From: Phorcus lineatus
Lineage: Eukaryota > Mollusca > Gastropoda > Trochida > Trochidae
NCBI GenBank assembly: GCA_921293015.1
Contig: OV121088.1
Coordinates: 15,971,645 to 16,035,644 of the forward strand
DNA: 64,000 bases
Reading direction: 5' to 3'
The notes beneath the pieces are model-generated. The model was not told the origin of the DNA. It saw only the letters and a program-made list of their open reading frames with translations, and searched no databases. A program made the position numbers and the translations under genes. This document shows, one piece after another, positions 10,401-19,631 of this stretch. Within the stretch, counting starts at the first letter, position 1, and each line of letters opens with the position of its first letter.

Positions 10401-12292
10401 AGAAACTAATCAAAATCAACATCCACGCATAGGCATGGATGCATTTGGAACACAAGTTCATAGGCAAACTGTGACGTCAAAGCATTGTTTTTGATGTGAC
10501 GTTACAATGAAAAAGTGATATTTTGCCCTTGGACATCGTATAAAAAATATGAATCCTGATATGACTGCCCTCGTAGGTATTAAATTTCAATATAGCGTCA
10601 GGAACATTGCAGTGTTAGTGGCGAACACTTGTTTATAATTAGCATCAGAATTGAGTTAAAAGGGATTATGTCCTGTTTCTTTTAAAATGTAAGATCAAGG
10701 CTTGCCAAGAAATTGCAAGTCTGAAAATCATTAACTTTTTAAAATCAAAATTCCTAAATTGAAATTTTTCCATAATTGATGTGTAAGTTTTTTTTCTGAG
10801 TTATGTCCCTTTGCTCAATTGGGACCAGATTCATTCATGGGTGATTATTTTGCATTTCTGCAATTCCACAGGGAATGAACTTCTCAGGGGCAAATCTATC
10901 CAAGTTGGATCTTCGCCACATCAACTTCAAATATGCAGTATTCAGGAATGCAGATCTCTCAGGGGCCAACCTCACTAACTGCAACTTCGAACGTGCCGAT
11001 CTCACCAAGAGTAAATTGGACGTAAGTTCTCTATTCACTTGTAGATGTCTGTATCCTGGTACATCAGTTGGCTTGTTGTCCTAGCTGCTGTGATATATCG
11101 CAATAGTCCAGTGAGAAATCATATGAGAATTGCAACCTTTTGCCAAAGAGGGTGCTGCACTCAAAACACAAATTTTGAAGGGTAGGTGGCAAGGTTTGAA
11201 TTAGTCAGTTATAGACACCGTTGCAATTTAATGTCATGCAGGGGAAGATTTAGCTAAAGATGTCCATTTACTGGCTTTCAAGCAGACCGCCCTTCGTTTA
11301 GCTGTCAATTTTGATTGCAACATAAACAAAAACCTTAAAAACTTAACAGTCAAAACAAAAATTAATTTGGCTACGAACCTTAGCAACGGCCTGCTTTTCA
11401 TTCATAGGTATGTCAATGAACTTGTGGAGTTCAGTGAAATATAAATATCTTCATGATTTCATTTGTTCTTCAGTCTGCCAATCTGCTCGGTGTCAAGATG
11501 CTGTGTGCTAACCTAGAGGCAGCTTCACTCAAGGGATGCAACTTTGAAGATCCAGCTGGCAGTAGGGCAAATATGGAAGGTATTATTAGTAATATCAAAT
11601 TTTTTATAATTTTTTCTTATGTCAGGGATTTAGTTTTTAGTTAAAAGACTAATTAGAACCCTTAATAAAATATAAAATAAACAAAATTACTTCATCAGAA
11701 TAACATCAATTTCCATTCCTTTCAAATCTTTTGATGGCCCCAAGGACATTGTGGATCCTAGCTACCACACAATAGACTTTCTGTCGATCTGTAATCTTAT
11801 AAGCAGACAAGTTATCTCCCCCTTGTTGCAGGTGCTCTTATGAAGAATGTGAACCTGGAGGGAAGTCACATGGCAGGGGTTAACTTGCGGGTAGCTACAC
11901 TGAAGAATGCAAATCTCCAAAACTGCGCCTTGAGAGGTGCCGACCTAGCTGGGGCCGACCTTGAGGTAATATCCTGCTGCCTACATGTTATTATTTGTTT
12001 CCTGTTCAGGCCCCTTAGGGAAATGACAACAAGACATAATTACCCACAGGATGTTGTTCCTGTATAAAAACAATTGTCAGTTCATATAGTCCAGACAGAG
12101 CAACCTTATATAGATATCATGTGGCTGAAGGTTATTTAATAGCTTTTTATGATCTAACCCATTTTTTGCCCACAGAATTGTGATCTCTCCGGGTGCGACC
12201 TGCAAGAGGCTAACCTCCGTGGGGCAAATCTCAAGGGAGCAGCTTTCGAGTTGATGGTGAACCCTCTCCACATGGCGCAGGCCGTCAGATGA
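1499..12292 (+). CDS. KCTD9: KCTD9 orthologue, 3' eight coding exons (5' end outside window)
   Basis: BTB/POZ and pentapeptide-repeat protein; in vertebrates KCTD9 is an oligomeric CUL3-binding adaptor. Exons by splice site and phase: 1499-1560, 2473-2604, 3035-3102, 10119-10214, 10872-11021, 11474-11579, 11832-11965, 12176-12292. They give 287 codons plus stop with phases agreeing at every junction. The first three carry the BTB domain ([45 protein letters not shown]). The fourth is a linker. The rest are A(D/N)LXX pentapeptide repeats ([20 protein letters not shown] and similar), ending in a family-typical tail, [10 protein letters not shown]. Human KCTD9 is 389 aa, so about 100 N-terminal residues lie upstream. 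The intron between exons 3102 and 10119 is enlarged by a 6.4-kb DIRS element. It converges with CUTC. Identification rests on remembered family sequence and is strong. Confidence 0.95.
2288..2383 (+). mobile_element. SINE 3' fragment
   Basis: Matches the 3' end of the tRNA-derived SINE at 24874-25190: a TAATACTAGCA block, a GATATAAGTGAAAT block, then a decayed form of the GCGGCGTTAAACCC tail. The tRNA-like head is missing, so the copy is truncated at its 5' end. It lies in a KCTD9 intron 89 bp before an exon. Confidence 0.75.
3171..3372 (+). repeat. DIRS left inverted terminal repeat
   Basis: 202 bp, the reverse complement of 9362-9563, running from GGATCCTCCTTGGGGTAC to CCACTTATCAATC. The first bases of the element (3156-3170) lie outside this pairing and are matched only in the internal complementary region. 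Confidence 0.93.
3960..5870 (+). CDS. DIRS ORF1, gag-like protein
   Basis: A 636-codon open frame, likely the nucleic-acid-binding structural protein of the element. The N-terminus has paired cysteine motifs in the order [13 protein letters not shown] and CSTCSG, resembling a zinc-binding head found in DIRS ORF1 proteins. A Ser/Gly/Pro-rich stretch (about residues 50-290) follows, then a more conserved helical region (about 300-560). The C-terminus is strongly basic, with [20 protein letters not shown] at about 590-610. The 3' end overlaps the RT frame by about 170 bp. The ATG at 3960 is the first of the open frame; a nearby later start is possible. Expression signals are not recognisable. 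Confidence 0.85.
   Translation: MQSFKRCFNCGGNIPQADAHELCLTCLVEDGHDDSECSTCSGFSSRTRRRRSLDAAFLRRVLESGGNIRACTPPSKQKVKGKARDKTPVSPRVPSDSSGVSDSDSGARLSSARVHTLTPSLDNINSIIKGQMKGLMGELMSELRKELRESTTRSGPDAPSTGTLGTIVDAGTDNDPGLVQGLRQAAGAPRPGPYQAAKSNTTRIPPTASGLPGTSAGTGTPERLGPGASVSGPAPGLRGPLPSLERSREGGEVFRIPLLPSSAVPIAPADTLSSTEGSEVSGERSEGEMEVEGDGNDDPSDLPFSTALREVREKFAEAFPQVVVPEKEADESGFRLPGGAFAQRKAPQVRLRILDSVAADFISPLLSGTRSRFDLPGLHKRYPLGEAGLFDVPSPDPDVLASVNPDSLGARGRRVPPFKANESLLRQLFRSFEESYRNGCQQLRVAVHGAYLGSLQAKSLGEVKERSVPAMLHRQLAEVGSHLSGDAIRSAASQVMCAVMGLRRLWLHHSELPQSTQNVLLALPYELGSTLFPGAATVIKDTADQLARVKGVKGGLGNAGKRKSSPLADLHTGPPAKTFAKWQLPLGGGGGGQYQGKGKGKKGKAKGKLQAKGQQQPFRGSRGPNQGTYSPMFLSC
5702..7960 (+). CDS. DIRS ORF2: reverse transcriptase, RNase H and Dam-like methyltransferase domain
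   Basis: A 752-codon frame copying the element's RNA. RT motifs: [45 protein letters not shown] and the catalytic YLDD box at residues 279-282, as in DIRS and BEL groups. RNase H follows ([10 protein letters not shown] with Asp445, then [10 protein letters not shown] and [12 protein letters not shown]). The C-terminal third resembles the DIRS N6-adenine methyltransferase-like domain (VDLFAS near 585, WAFPP near 624-627, [13 protein letters not shown]). The catalytic DPPY tetrad reads AFPP here, so activity is doubtful. The first ATG lies within ORF1 in another frame; conserved sequence starts only near residue 75, so the true start or a frameshift mechanism is unknown. It overlaps the recombinase frame. 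Confidence 0.93.
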   Translation: MAAAAWRRWWGSVPGEGERQEGQGQGQAAGQGPAAAFSGEQGPQPGHLFPHVPILLTSRQGAGVPPESSVSCLLPQVPVGGRLSRFLSEWEEATSNPWVLSTLRDGHLPRWKIGPPSFTGVRRTPVPSSPEKAEVLRAEVVALLDKAAVEIVPEGQEESGFYSTYFLVTKKDGGFRPILNLKGLNKMLEIPSFKMETLRSVISSVEVGDWLSSIDLKDAYLHVPMHPQFRQYLRFAFDGVCYQFRVLPFGIATAPRVFTKLMLIPAQVARSQGRVCHPYLDDWLIRALSCQENQEATQAIRRILERLGWIINLRKSDLTAVQDLVFLGARFNTGAGVVSLAPNRVAKVCQTTTFFLQTPTHPARMWLRLLGHMAATVDVVWRARLRMRPIQQALAGLWSHAESLEKPVTIPEWLPTHLEWWQSEDNLARGLPLEKPRVTATVQTDASLSGWGGVLGDHSASGLWSLDESQWHINVLELRAVRNVFSRFLPYLRGQVVRLEMDNQTAMSYILKQGGTVSPTLLEEAWQFLLWCDRCSIQVIPVYLPGVDNIRADALSRRMLAPHEWMLHRGIFDTISQLYGSFQVDLFASSVNKQTPVYCSRIPDLAALAHDAFAIDWGGRVLWAFPPIPLIPRVLSQVASQQPVLLVLMAPLWTAQSWFPLLLRFLVRPPVLLSGRPDLLMQEGAPHPNPRIQWVVWPLSGVASRRAVFLHELQTQYWLRGGIPRTLSTRIDGPVMRAGVEIGGYSIPFLRV
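7801..8859 (+). CDS. DIRS ORF3: tyrosine recombinase
   Basis: The conserved part of a frame open for longer upstream, where it only shadows ORF2. An N-terminal core-binding domain ([30 protein letters not shown]) precedes the catalytic domain. Catalytic residues are visible: Arg in TSGRRVGD (codon 8272), the His-x-x-Arg pair in KAHSVRAV (8665 and 8674) and the nucleophile Tyr in FIRHYQLD (8773). It would integrate the circular DNA intermediate without an integrase. No ATG in this frame lies near the domain start, so translation by frameshift, reinitiation or a spliced RNA is inferred. The stop at 8859 is followed by about 360 bp of non-coding element sequence before the complementary region. 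Confidence 0.9.
   Translation, partial: RSRLQESGIPARVADTILASRRDSTNTQYEDRWACYARWCGNRGLLDPFSAGLVPVLEFLQSRLDDGLAASTVRGYSTAISAFHVPVDGALLGSHPLVQRFLAGVDRIRPPLRRISPSWELKFVLDWLSGPTFRDLKTLSMQLLTWKTAFLVAVTSGRRVGDIHAMSADPELTVFHTDRVSIRLPDSYRPKVDHSFHVSAPIELPALTQAATSGARSTQPHILDVRRTLKMYVKRTKEIRKDKQLFCCYGGNKAGLPASKQTISRWIVSAIYLSYVHKGLQPPEGLKAHSVRAVATSKAYAAALPIEEICSAAIWSRPSTFIRHYQLDKHSSERARFGQSVLSSGQSQIPSS
9226..9322 (+). repeat. DIRS internal complementary region (circle-junction template)
   Basis: The first half (to about 9270) is the reverse complement of the left terminus, 3156-3201. The second half (about 9271-9322) is the reverse complement of the right terminus, 9548-9599. The two abut, so this region encodes the joined ends of the element. 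In DIRS-1 the equivalent region is thought to template completion of the ends and formation of a circle before recombinase insertion. Both halves match by eye without mismatch. Confidence 0.93.
9362..9563 (-). repeat. DIRS right inverted terminal repeat
   Basis: Reverse complement of 3171-3372, apparently at full length. It is followed by a unique right terminal extension at 9564-9599, which is not in the left repeat but is complemented in the internal complementary region. Confidence 0.93.
9722..9965. mobile_element. Diverged copy of the 21953-22362 foldback MITE
   Basis: Shares TTCCGAGGAATAA near its left side, the central block GTCAGTAGCTAGGGGCA and the block GAATTTTAATCAGA at its right side with the element at 21953-22362. 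The inverted arms have decayed, so orientation is not assigned. It lies just downstream of the DIRS element in the same KCTD9 intron. Confidence 0.6.
11100..11260 (-). repeat. Dispersed repeat related to 12600-12760 and 32870-33020
   Basis: Contains GTCCAGTGAGAAATCATATG and a CCAAAGAGGG block, which recur in reverse complement at 32870-32925 next to the mariner-like relic. Within a KCTD9 intron. Family unknown; possibly the flank of a decayed transposon. Confidence 0.5.
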
Positions 12293-12440
12293 CACAGGGA
12301 CACTAGGCTGGAGGAACAATGAGCTTCTCTCTCACCAAGCACTCTGGGAGCCGGGGAACACTAGACCATCATTTGTTAGTCAAAGACACGATTCCATCTG
12401 CATCTGGTTCGCTATCTTGTTTTTGTATAGCATCAGATGT

Positions 12441-12446
12441 AATAAA
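12441..12446 (+). terminator. Candidate KCTD9 polyadenylation signal
   Basis: Canonical AATAAA 149 bp after the KCTD9 stop codon. It is the first one downstream; later sites would allow a longer 3' UTR. Confidence 0.45.
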
Positions 12447-12599
12447 ACTGCTATACTTTTTGCTAACTTTACAACCTTTAGAAGATAAGATATATATATT
12501 GATAGAATATCCAAATTTTACAATTTAGAACTGTAAAGGCTTAGCAATGCCCTGTCATGCAACAACAAGACTTTTAGATACTCACAGTGCCGATGAATG

Positions 12600-12760
12600 G
12601 ATTTGTCCTTATGTAAAACATCTTCCCACCGCATGGCCTATATTTCGTCAAACCCAATGAATTGCTAAGATAGGCCTTGCCAGATTTCCCCAACTTTTCT
12701 GTGCTTCTGTGCCGTTCGATTGAGAAATCAAATGAGTTTTTTTAGCCGTATGGGGATCTG
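12600..12760 (-). repeat. Dispersed repeat, reverse copy of 32885-33020
   Basis: Shares AAGATAGGCCTTGCC (reverse complement GGCAAGGCCTATCTT) and the flanking GCATGGCCTAT block with 32940-33010. Downstream of the KCTD9 stop, in its 3' UTR or just past it. Confidence 0.55.
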
Positions 12761-15386
12761 CACTCACAAGATGAATTTTGACTGGTTGGCAGTAAGGTAA
12801 ATATTGGCCAGGGATAGAGATTGTTGAAATTTCAAGCCATGTGGGGGAAGATGTATGTAAAAATTTCTTTAATGCAGAATGCCAAGGATTCTTGATTCAA
12901 AGCTTACAGTTCAATCTACTTCTTGAGCTTCTTCTGCAAGCCATAATTTTCCTCTTCTCTGCTGACAGGCCACTGACTTATTTAAGCCTAGAAGCATTTT
13001 GGAAAGTTTTCTGTATCTGCTCTCTTGGTTACGGTAATGTTACTGAATCATATGACGATATTCAAATGAGAAATCTTCTCAGATTGAGCTGCTATCAAAC
13101 CACCAATTTAGTAGCAAGGTTTGAATTTAACCTATGATGGATACAGGTACAAGGTTTGCCACCCGAGGAAAGTTGGCCAATCTATAAGCTTTCCAGCCTG
13201 CATGCCTTTGGAAAAGAAATTTTTCTACTGTATTTTGTGAAGATAAAAGTTATGAAATATCATTGTAGAAATGAATAACAATAACAGAAAACTTTGGACC
13301 AGTGTTGTTGCTATTAAATAGTTGTTTGGAAGATATCATATTACTTTATCTAAATATAATTTGTTTTTAAAGTGATGACCTTTATGATGTGTTCCCAGAG
13401 TGTTTTGTGATGACCTGTTTCTTTATCAAGCCTAGAAAGGTTTTGTGTGCAAGAGCGAAAACATTTTTCTTTTAATGATATTACTGAAAACAAGCATCAG
13501 TGATAAACCAGTGTAATTGTTTTTGTTTAGTGAAATGTCAGTTTGAGCTGTTCGAGAAAATAGATGTAAGTTTGATAAAGAACTTGATGCATGGAGTGAA
13601 CACTTAGGAATATAATGGAAGAATTTCATTATCATTTACCCTAAAATATAAAATTTCACCTGCACAATTGTTAAAACACTGTGAAACTAGCTGAGAGATT
13701 TTTGTTGTGTTTAAAGTGACAGAATTTTTTCATGTATTTTAACTTGACTTTGAAACATCCCAAAATAAGGAACAGCCTATTTAAGTTAATTTTATCATTA
13801 AATTCTCACTTGACTTGCATATTCATCCCAAAATGTCAAATATTTGAAAATTTTGGTTTTCAATTACATCGTATCGCCAGGCAACAGACTTGCGTACATG
13901 TTTTAAAGTCAAAAGAGACACATATGGCAAATTGATCAATGACAGAATTTTATCAAGATCTACTGGCTAAACATTATCATTTTAAAGCAATTGTTTTATT
14001 ATAATGAAGGTATAAGCTAACTTAGCATGTGTCATTAAGTCAAATGTAATTTTTGAAAATTATCTAAAGGAGGTAGGATATAAGAGCTTTAAAGTGTTTG
14101 ATAGGTCATATAACCACTAAATTTACGTACTGCTATATATAAATTATATAACTACTTCGTTATTTGGCTACTATACATAAGACTCCATTTTGATTAAGAA
14201 CCAGTAATTTTATATATTTGTCAATTTGAGGTTAATATATGAGACATCGAAGCCCAAAAAATAATGTCATGAACAACTCTTAGTGTCTCAGGATGAGTGA
14301 AATTCCTTTGGTTGTTTAATAAAAAACAACTATGTAAGTAAAAGTTGATTGGAGGTGTTCATTGTCAATAGCTCTGGATGTGTTGTTCAAATCATGGTTG
14401 ACTATTTTATTTCATTTCAAGTTGATATTGATGTTGATATATATGTATATGTGTTAAATTGATTTGATTACAAATTACACATCTGCAAAGATACAATGCT
14501 TGCTGTTACCATCCTTTTTTTAAAGAAAATCAAGTTAGGTGAGCAAACAATCTTTGTTCTATTTTGCATTCCTACAAATGTATTAAGTATATCTGAAATG
14601 TAACTGCATCATTTATCTATGTAAATGCACCATATAACTTATATAATTACAAATGTAAGAATTTTATGTTATATTCTTGTCATGTCATTTAACTGTAAAA
14701 TGACGTTGTAGGCATTAAAATATGTAAACCTTGTCCAGAAACATGATGAATGAATGTGCACATATGAAATATATGACACCATGTATGTTTTACTTTCAAG
14801 GTAAAAAAATAATCTAATAGAGTTATGTCAAAGTTCACCATGATCAGTATCTTACAGATTGTAGTTGCTTGATTTATCAGAGTTTCCTAAATATTATTAA
14901 TTTCACATTGTTATAAGTTATAATCAAGATGCAAGAGATGTAGTGTCATTGGTGCCATATAGAATAAAAGCAACTCATTTTATAAATTTGAGTAATTCTT
15001 TATTTCCAAACCTAATGTTTTGTTTTGTTGTTAAAAAAATCTGCCTGTCTGTAACTTCTAAGTTGGTTATCCAAAATTCCTCGATGCTACTTTGGGCAAT
15101 TGAATTTTGAAAATTAACTTGTGAAAAGAAATGGAAAGCATCGGCTTAAATAGTTTTTAAAGGAGCCTCAATAAAAGGTTCTAACTGCTTATCTGAAACC
15201 ATGCGAATGAATTTTCTGGCTATTGAAAAAGTGCATACCTATATTTACAATTCTTTAAAAATGTTTTGAAGTTCCTATCGCCATGATCTGCATTTTGATG
15301 CATGGTCATTTGGTCATCTAAAGAATTTTGATGATTTTCTCAAGAAAAGAACACAAATATATTTTAAAACAATTTCTGTTGACAAG
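12761..15386. other. Convergent intergenic region between KCTD9 and CUTC
   Basis: AT-rich DNA, presumably holding the 3' UTRs of two convergent genes. Short open frames here have no recognisable domains. Apart from faint decayed repeat similarity near 13050-13140, I see no features. Confidence 0.5.
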
Positions 15387-15392
15387 TTTATT
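15387..15392 (-). terminator. Candidate CUTC polyadenylation signal
   Basis: AATAAA on the minus strand, 118 bp beyond the CUTC stop codon. Confidence 0.5.
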
Positions 15393-15509
15393 TCAGGCAA
15401 AAATAACAAAAGGTAACAAATTGATCCCACAAAGCTGCAGAGTAAGATGTCTGACCACATAAAAACATTCATTATGAAGATGAATACAGATCTGTACAAA
15501 ACAAAAATT

Positions 15510-18500
15510 TTACCACACCTCATGCGCAATAGCAACCAATTTGGCGACCTTTGACAAATCTGTGACCTTGATACTAAATTCTGGAGGTGAAAGTGAGGCT
15601 CCCATTGGCACACCGCTCTTCTGGAAGGTCATTGATGAGGGGAGACTACTCCGAGTGGAACAGTGGAACTCTTTAGCTCCAGTCTCAGAAATTATTCTGT
15701 CTAAGTTCCTGTCGTGGATTCCGCCTCCTGAAAGCAATTGTCTGGAATTATCAAAATTTTAATTCCCTGACAAAGCTGTCAGATAGCATTCTCATTAATC
15801 AAAGGTGTTGTTCCGTTAATTATGAACATATAACCTTGTTCCATATTTGACTCAAGAAAACATTTCATAACCTCCCTTTGCCTCTTTAAGATATTTCAAA
15901 GAAGCAAAACATACCAACGAAGGAAAAAAACCTGTTAAGACACTTAACAAAATCAAGAATTTTGTCTCTAACTTTTAATATGCCATTCTGAATACATTCA
16001 CTAGTAAGTCCATTTCTTCAGAGGCCTTTACTTACGATGCAGAAGTTGTCAAGATAAGAGTCGTTTGATTCGAACATTCACTAGTCATTGTTTTGATTAA
16101 GTAAAACGTCAGTGAACATGTAAGCATTTATAGTTAATTCAAATTCACGAGAGAAAACTCCTTACCTGGCATTATGATGATTCTACCTGCGGCCTGAAAT
16201 ATATTCCAGAGAAATTAGCCATAGAGTATACACGTATTAACATTTCTTGCACTGTTTAGCTTAATATCAAAGAGGCTCAATTTTGCAAATTTAGATTGAC
16301 GTCACAAAACAAGGATAAGATATGTTACAACCCTTGAAAGAAGGAATTTAGAAAATTTTTGGAAAAAGCAAATGCTTTATTTGTTTTGTCAGAATCAATT
16401 GTTTTCTGTTCATACATTGAAGAATCAACACAAGGGACATAACTCTGGGAACAAACATGCTAAGTATCCACTAGGAAAAGAAAACGGAAAAAAGTTACAT
16501 GTTAACAGCTTCACCTGTTTGACCATCTTCTTGATGCAGGGTGTCCCATCGAGCGCTGATGCCTCGCCCCCACTAGTCAATACCCTCTCACAACCCAGGG
16601 ATATCACACTCTCAAGCGCATACGAAATGTCACATGTCACATCTATAGCTGTATCAAGATACATTTGGTGAAGCCAGGTATAAACATTATTTAAATTGAC
16701 CACACATTGTATTGTTTGAGTGGCTAAGTCCACTTAAACAATACAAAGATCTTATGTATACATAAGAATAGAAAATATAAGCTAATACTCTATTGTTAGG
16801 GAATCATTCACAGAACTGCAATATGTTAAGATATGTTTTCAAGCATGTTTTATTTCAAAGATGTTGGATATCCATAAACTTAATTTAAAGTCTATTTTGA
16901 TTATTTTAAAAATAATGAAGATTCTACACAAAGAAGTTTTCATGATATTCTTCCGGCTTCAAAAAGATTATTTTGATAACATAAACCTAATCATATAAGA
17001 TTTTTCATATAGAAAGACATTTTGAATAAAAGAGATTTTAATACCTACCACGATGAAATGTTACAGGCAGCGGCCTTATCAGTGCTGAAATCGTAAAATG
17101 TGGCAATATGTTAAAATAATTAAGACTTTTTCAGTAAGGAACAAACAAGAAATTTGTAAATATATTTATCATTTCATGACACAAATGTTTCTAGGTTATG
17201 GTGATGTAAAGTATAAATCATAAATTGATTATAATTACTTAAATGAAGTCTATGAAGATGAAAATTGTAATATCTTATTTAAAAGCTTTTGTACTAACAT
17301 ATCAGTTCTTCACATCTGTTCATGTCCACCGTTCCGTTTCTGAAAGCAAATATAAAAAATTAAACAGGGACAATAGCATATCTTCAACAAAAAAGATTCC
17401 TTCCAATATTCACCAATAAATAAATGTGTATGCAAATGCATTATCTTATTTAGCATGAAGACTTTTCATCTGGATTTGGGATTATTATAGCTCAACCGTT
17501 CAGGTTGCGATCTATTTAGAACTGCTTCTGTTGATTCAACATTAGATTGCCTTGCAATTGAAATTTGAAAACATTAACTTTTGTTTTCCTGTGATCCATT
17601 TTTTAGCAGAGAAAGGTGCTATTCTTATTCATAAAACTACATCTATTTTTTATCATAAATTTGTTTTATTCAACTTCTAAATCCATTTTTTTTATTTCAA
17701 AAGTTGTACTTCCTACCATTCCCGTCAGCAGAGCAAAACTTTGAAGAAAAAAATTCATCCTGATAATTTCTTAAAAAAGTTATTTTAAAATACATCATTT
17801 ACCACTTTTAGTTACTACATAATATAAACATTAAACAGAATTTTGTTACATAAATACTAAATTTAGAATTAGAATTATTTAATTCAAACATAAAAAGTGA
17901 GTACAAGCTGTTCACTTTGGTATCCAATCCATTGCAAAAATAAACATTTGGATTATTATTAATTAGTATTTTTCGTCATTAAGCTCTTTGGGCCGGACAT
18001 GATAGGGAATCAAACCCATCCTTCAAGGTGATGATCCAATATTTTACTGACTGGGATACATCCCTGCTTGAAATCTTGAAGGAGAGATCTGAACAAAGAT
18101 TTCCAGCTACATACACATTCAACACCCCGATGACAAATCCATCAGCCCCGCCAGCTTTGAGCGATTTGACCTCTTCCTTCATGACCTCCATCTCGACCTC
18201 GCTGTACAGGAAGTCACCTCCGCGAGGTCGGATCATGCAGAACACAGGTAGCTTCACCTCACGCTTGATTACTCTTAGCATTCCTTGCCAATAGAAGGAA
18301 AGTGGAATATAAGTTTTATAGGATAATGTCATGGGAACTCGATCTCATGAGTAAAAAGTAGGTAGTAAGTAGATGAAATAAAACCGTGACCCTATACAAT
18401 TGACTTACTGTTTCGATCACGTCTTCATTTCTTAGTTCTGCTTTGTCAGTGAATTGATGAAAACAATTAGGCTACAATTTTGAAAAAAACCCATCAAATC

Positions 18501-19379
18501 TAAATTGTCGTCTCTTTATAAATCCTAGTAATGTCATTATCATTAAGCATTTCCAATAACTATGTGTTTATAGTTTCCACGTCAATGTTTAGTCACAAGA
18601 TTTTCTGACCTACAGTTGGTGTTGTTCCTCCTTCCATTAGATTGCCACATAACTCCAATCTTTTAGCACCTGTAAAAGAAAAAATAATCTACCATTATCG
18701 GTAAAAGTTAAATTTTTAAGATTCATTAATTAACAGAACATCATATTTTCAGAAAAGACCACTCATTATATTTGTTTACAACATTTTCATATGCTACCTT
18801 ATTCAATGAGGTCTATGGGTCGTTTTATGCAATCCTATCAAATCTAGGTGACATATATATATTTTTTTTCACAGAACAGAAATGAAAAATGATTTTGGAT
18901 GATAAATAGAATCTCACCCTCGTGTCTTCTGATATCAAATATATCAACACTCGTTGATAAAAGTAAAAATATCCTCCGCAAGCCTCGGATATTTGTAACT
19001 TTTATCAACTTGTGTTCATATATTTGATATCAGAAGACACTTGGGTGAGATTCTCTATATATGTTACCTAGATATATATAAATGTCTTATATTATATATA
19101 ATATATATATCTTCTTTTTCATATGGATATTTGAAGCCTAATTTTATTCCATGGTATATAGAATTAAAAAAAACCCAAACAATTACAAACTTAAGCTATC
19201 CTTACTAAAATTTATGTTAAATATCTAAAATGATACAGATAATCACATTATAAGCTGCATCTTTCATCTCTAAGTACTATATTAGCTATACTAGCAGAGT
19301 CTACTCTATGTTGTAAATTTAACTTGCCTCCCTTTTCTGCATTAATTGCAGACGCAACCGAATCAATGCAGACCTCCAT
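15510..19379 (-). CDS. CUTC: CUTC copper homeostasis protein homologue, complete
   Basis: CutC-family TIM-barrel protein linked to copper tolerance. Minus-strand exons in order: 19379-19328, 18669-18610, 18283-18115, 17339-17299, 17084-17049, 16648-16515, 16193-16166, 15727-15510. They sum to 738 bp, 245 aa plus stop, with phases agreeing throughout. Family motifs: MEVCIDSVASAINAEKGG at the start, LELCGNLMEGGTTPT, PVFCMIRPRGGDFLYS, RPLPVTFHRA, ERVLTSGG, IMPGGGIHDRN, EFHCSTRS and MGASLSPPEFSIKVTD. An in-frame TAA directly precedes the ATG, which fixes the start; the longer human N-terminus is absent. Intron 1 uses a GC donor (AG then GCAAGT). Exons of 28, 36 and 41 bp are very short. It is divergent from COX15. 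Assignment is firm; the biochemical role of animal CUTC is less settled. Confidence 0.95.
18841..19080. mobile_element. Foldback MITE, copy 1 (CUTC intron 1)
   Basis: A nearly palindromic element: GAATCTCACCC, TCTTCTGATATCAAATATAT and GTTGATAAAAGT on the left recur inverted on the right with a short loop. Outer arms (ATCTAGGTGACATATATAT and its complement) extend the pairing. A second copy lies at 34545-34726. Confidence 0.8.
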
Positions 19380-19631
19380 TTAGTGTAATCTGACCCTTTA
19401 CAAATGCCAAACAGACAAGTATTTTTGTCATAAACACAACCATGTGGAACTTATAACCGGAAGAGGGGAAATCCAGCCTCGTTCTGGCTAAAAAAAAACT
19501 TGGGGAATACCCTTGCAGCAAGTGCTTGTGTAAGTCGAATGCACGATAGCTTATGAAACACTTGCTCACTGTGGAACAAGTTGGACTTCGGCGTTTCTTT
19601 ACAGAGGTGTGAAGACAAGTGAAGGACAAAC
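19380..19631. promoter_or_regulatory. Shared bidirectional CUTC/COX15 promoter
   Basis: Only 252 bp separate the two divergent start codons, so both 5' UTRs and the core promoters must lie here unless a 5' non-coding exon exists. It contains CCGGAAG at 19457-19463, the consensus for ETS/GABP (NRF-2), which drives many nuclear respiratory genes and bidirectional promoters. No TATA box is obvious at a fitting distance from either start. Factor binding is inference from the motif. Confidence 0.75.

Noticed and set aside
11840..12067. Small pentapeptide-repeat proteins as separate genes (also at 10875 and 11453)
   Set aside because: They are single KCTD9 exons read into the neighbouring introns.
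12841..13137. 98-codon open frame downstream of KCTD9
   Set aside because: No recognised domain, AT-rich low-complexity composition, and it lies in the presumed 3' region.
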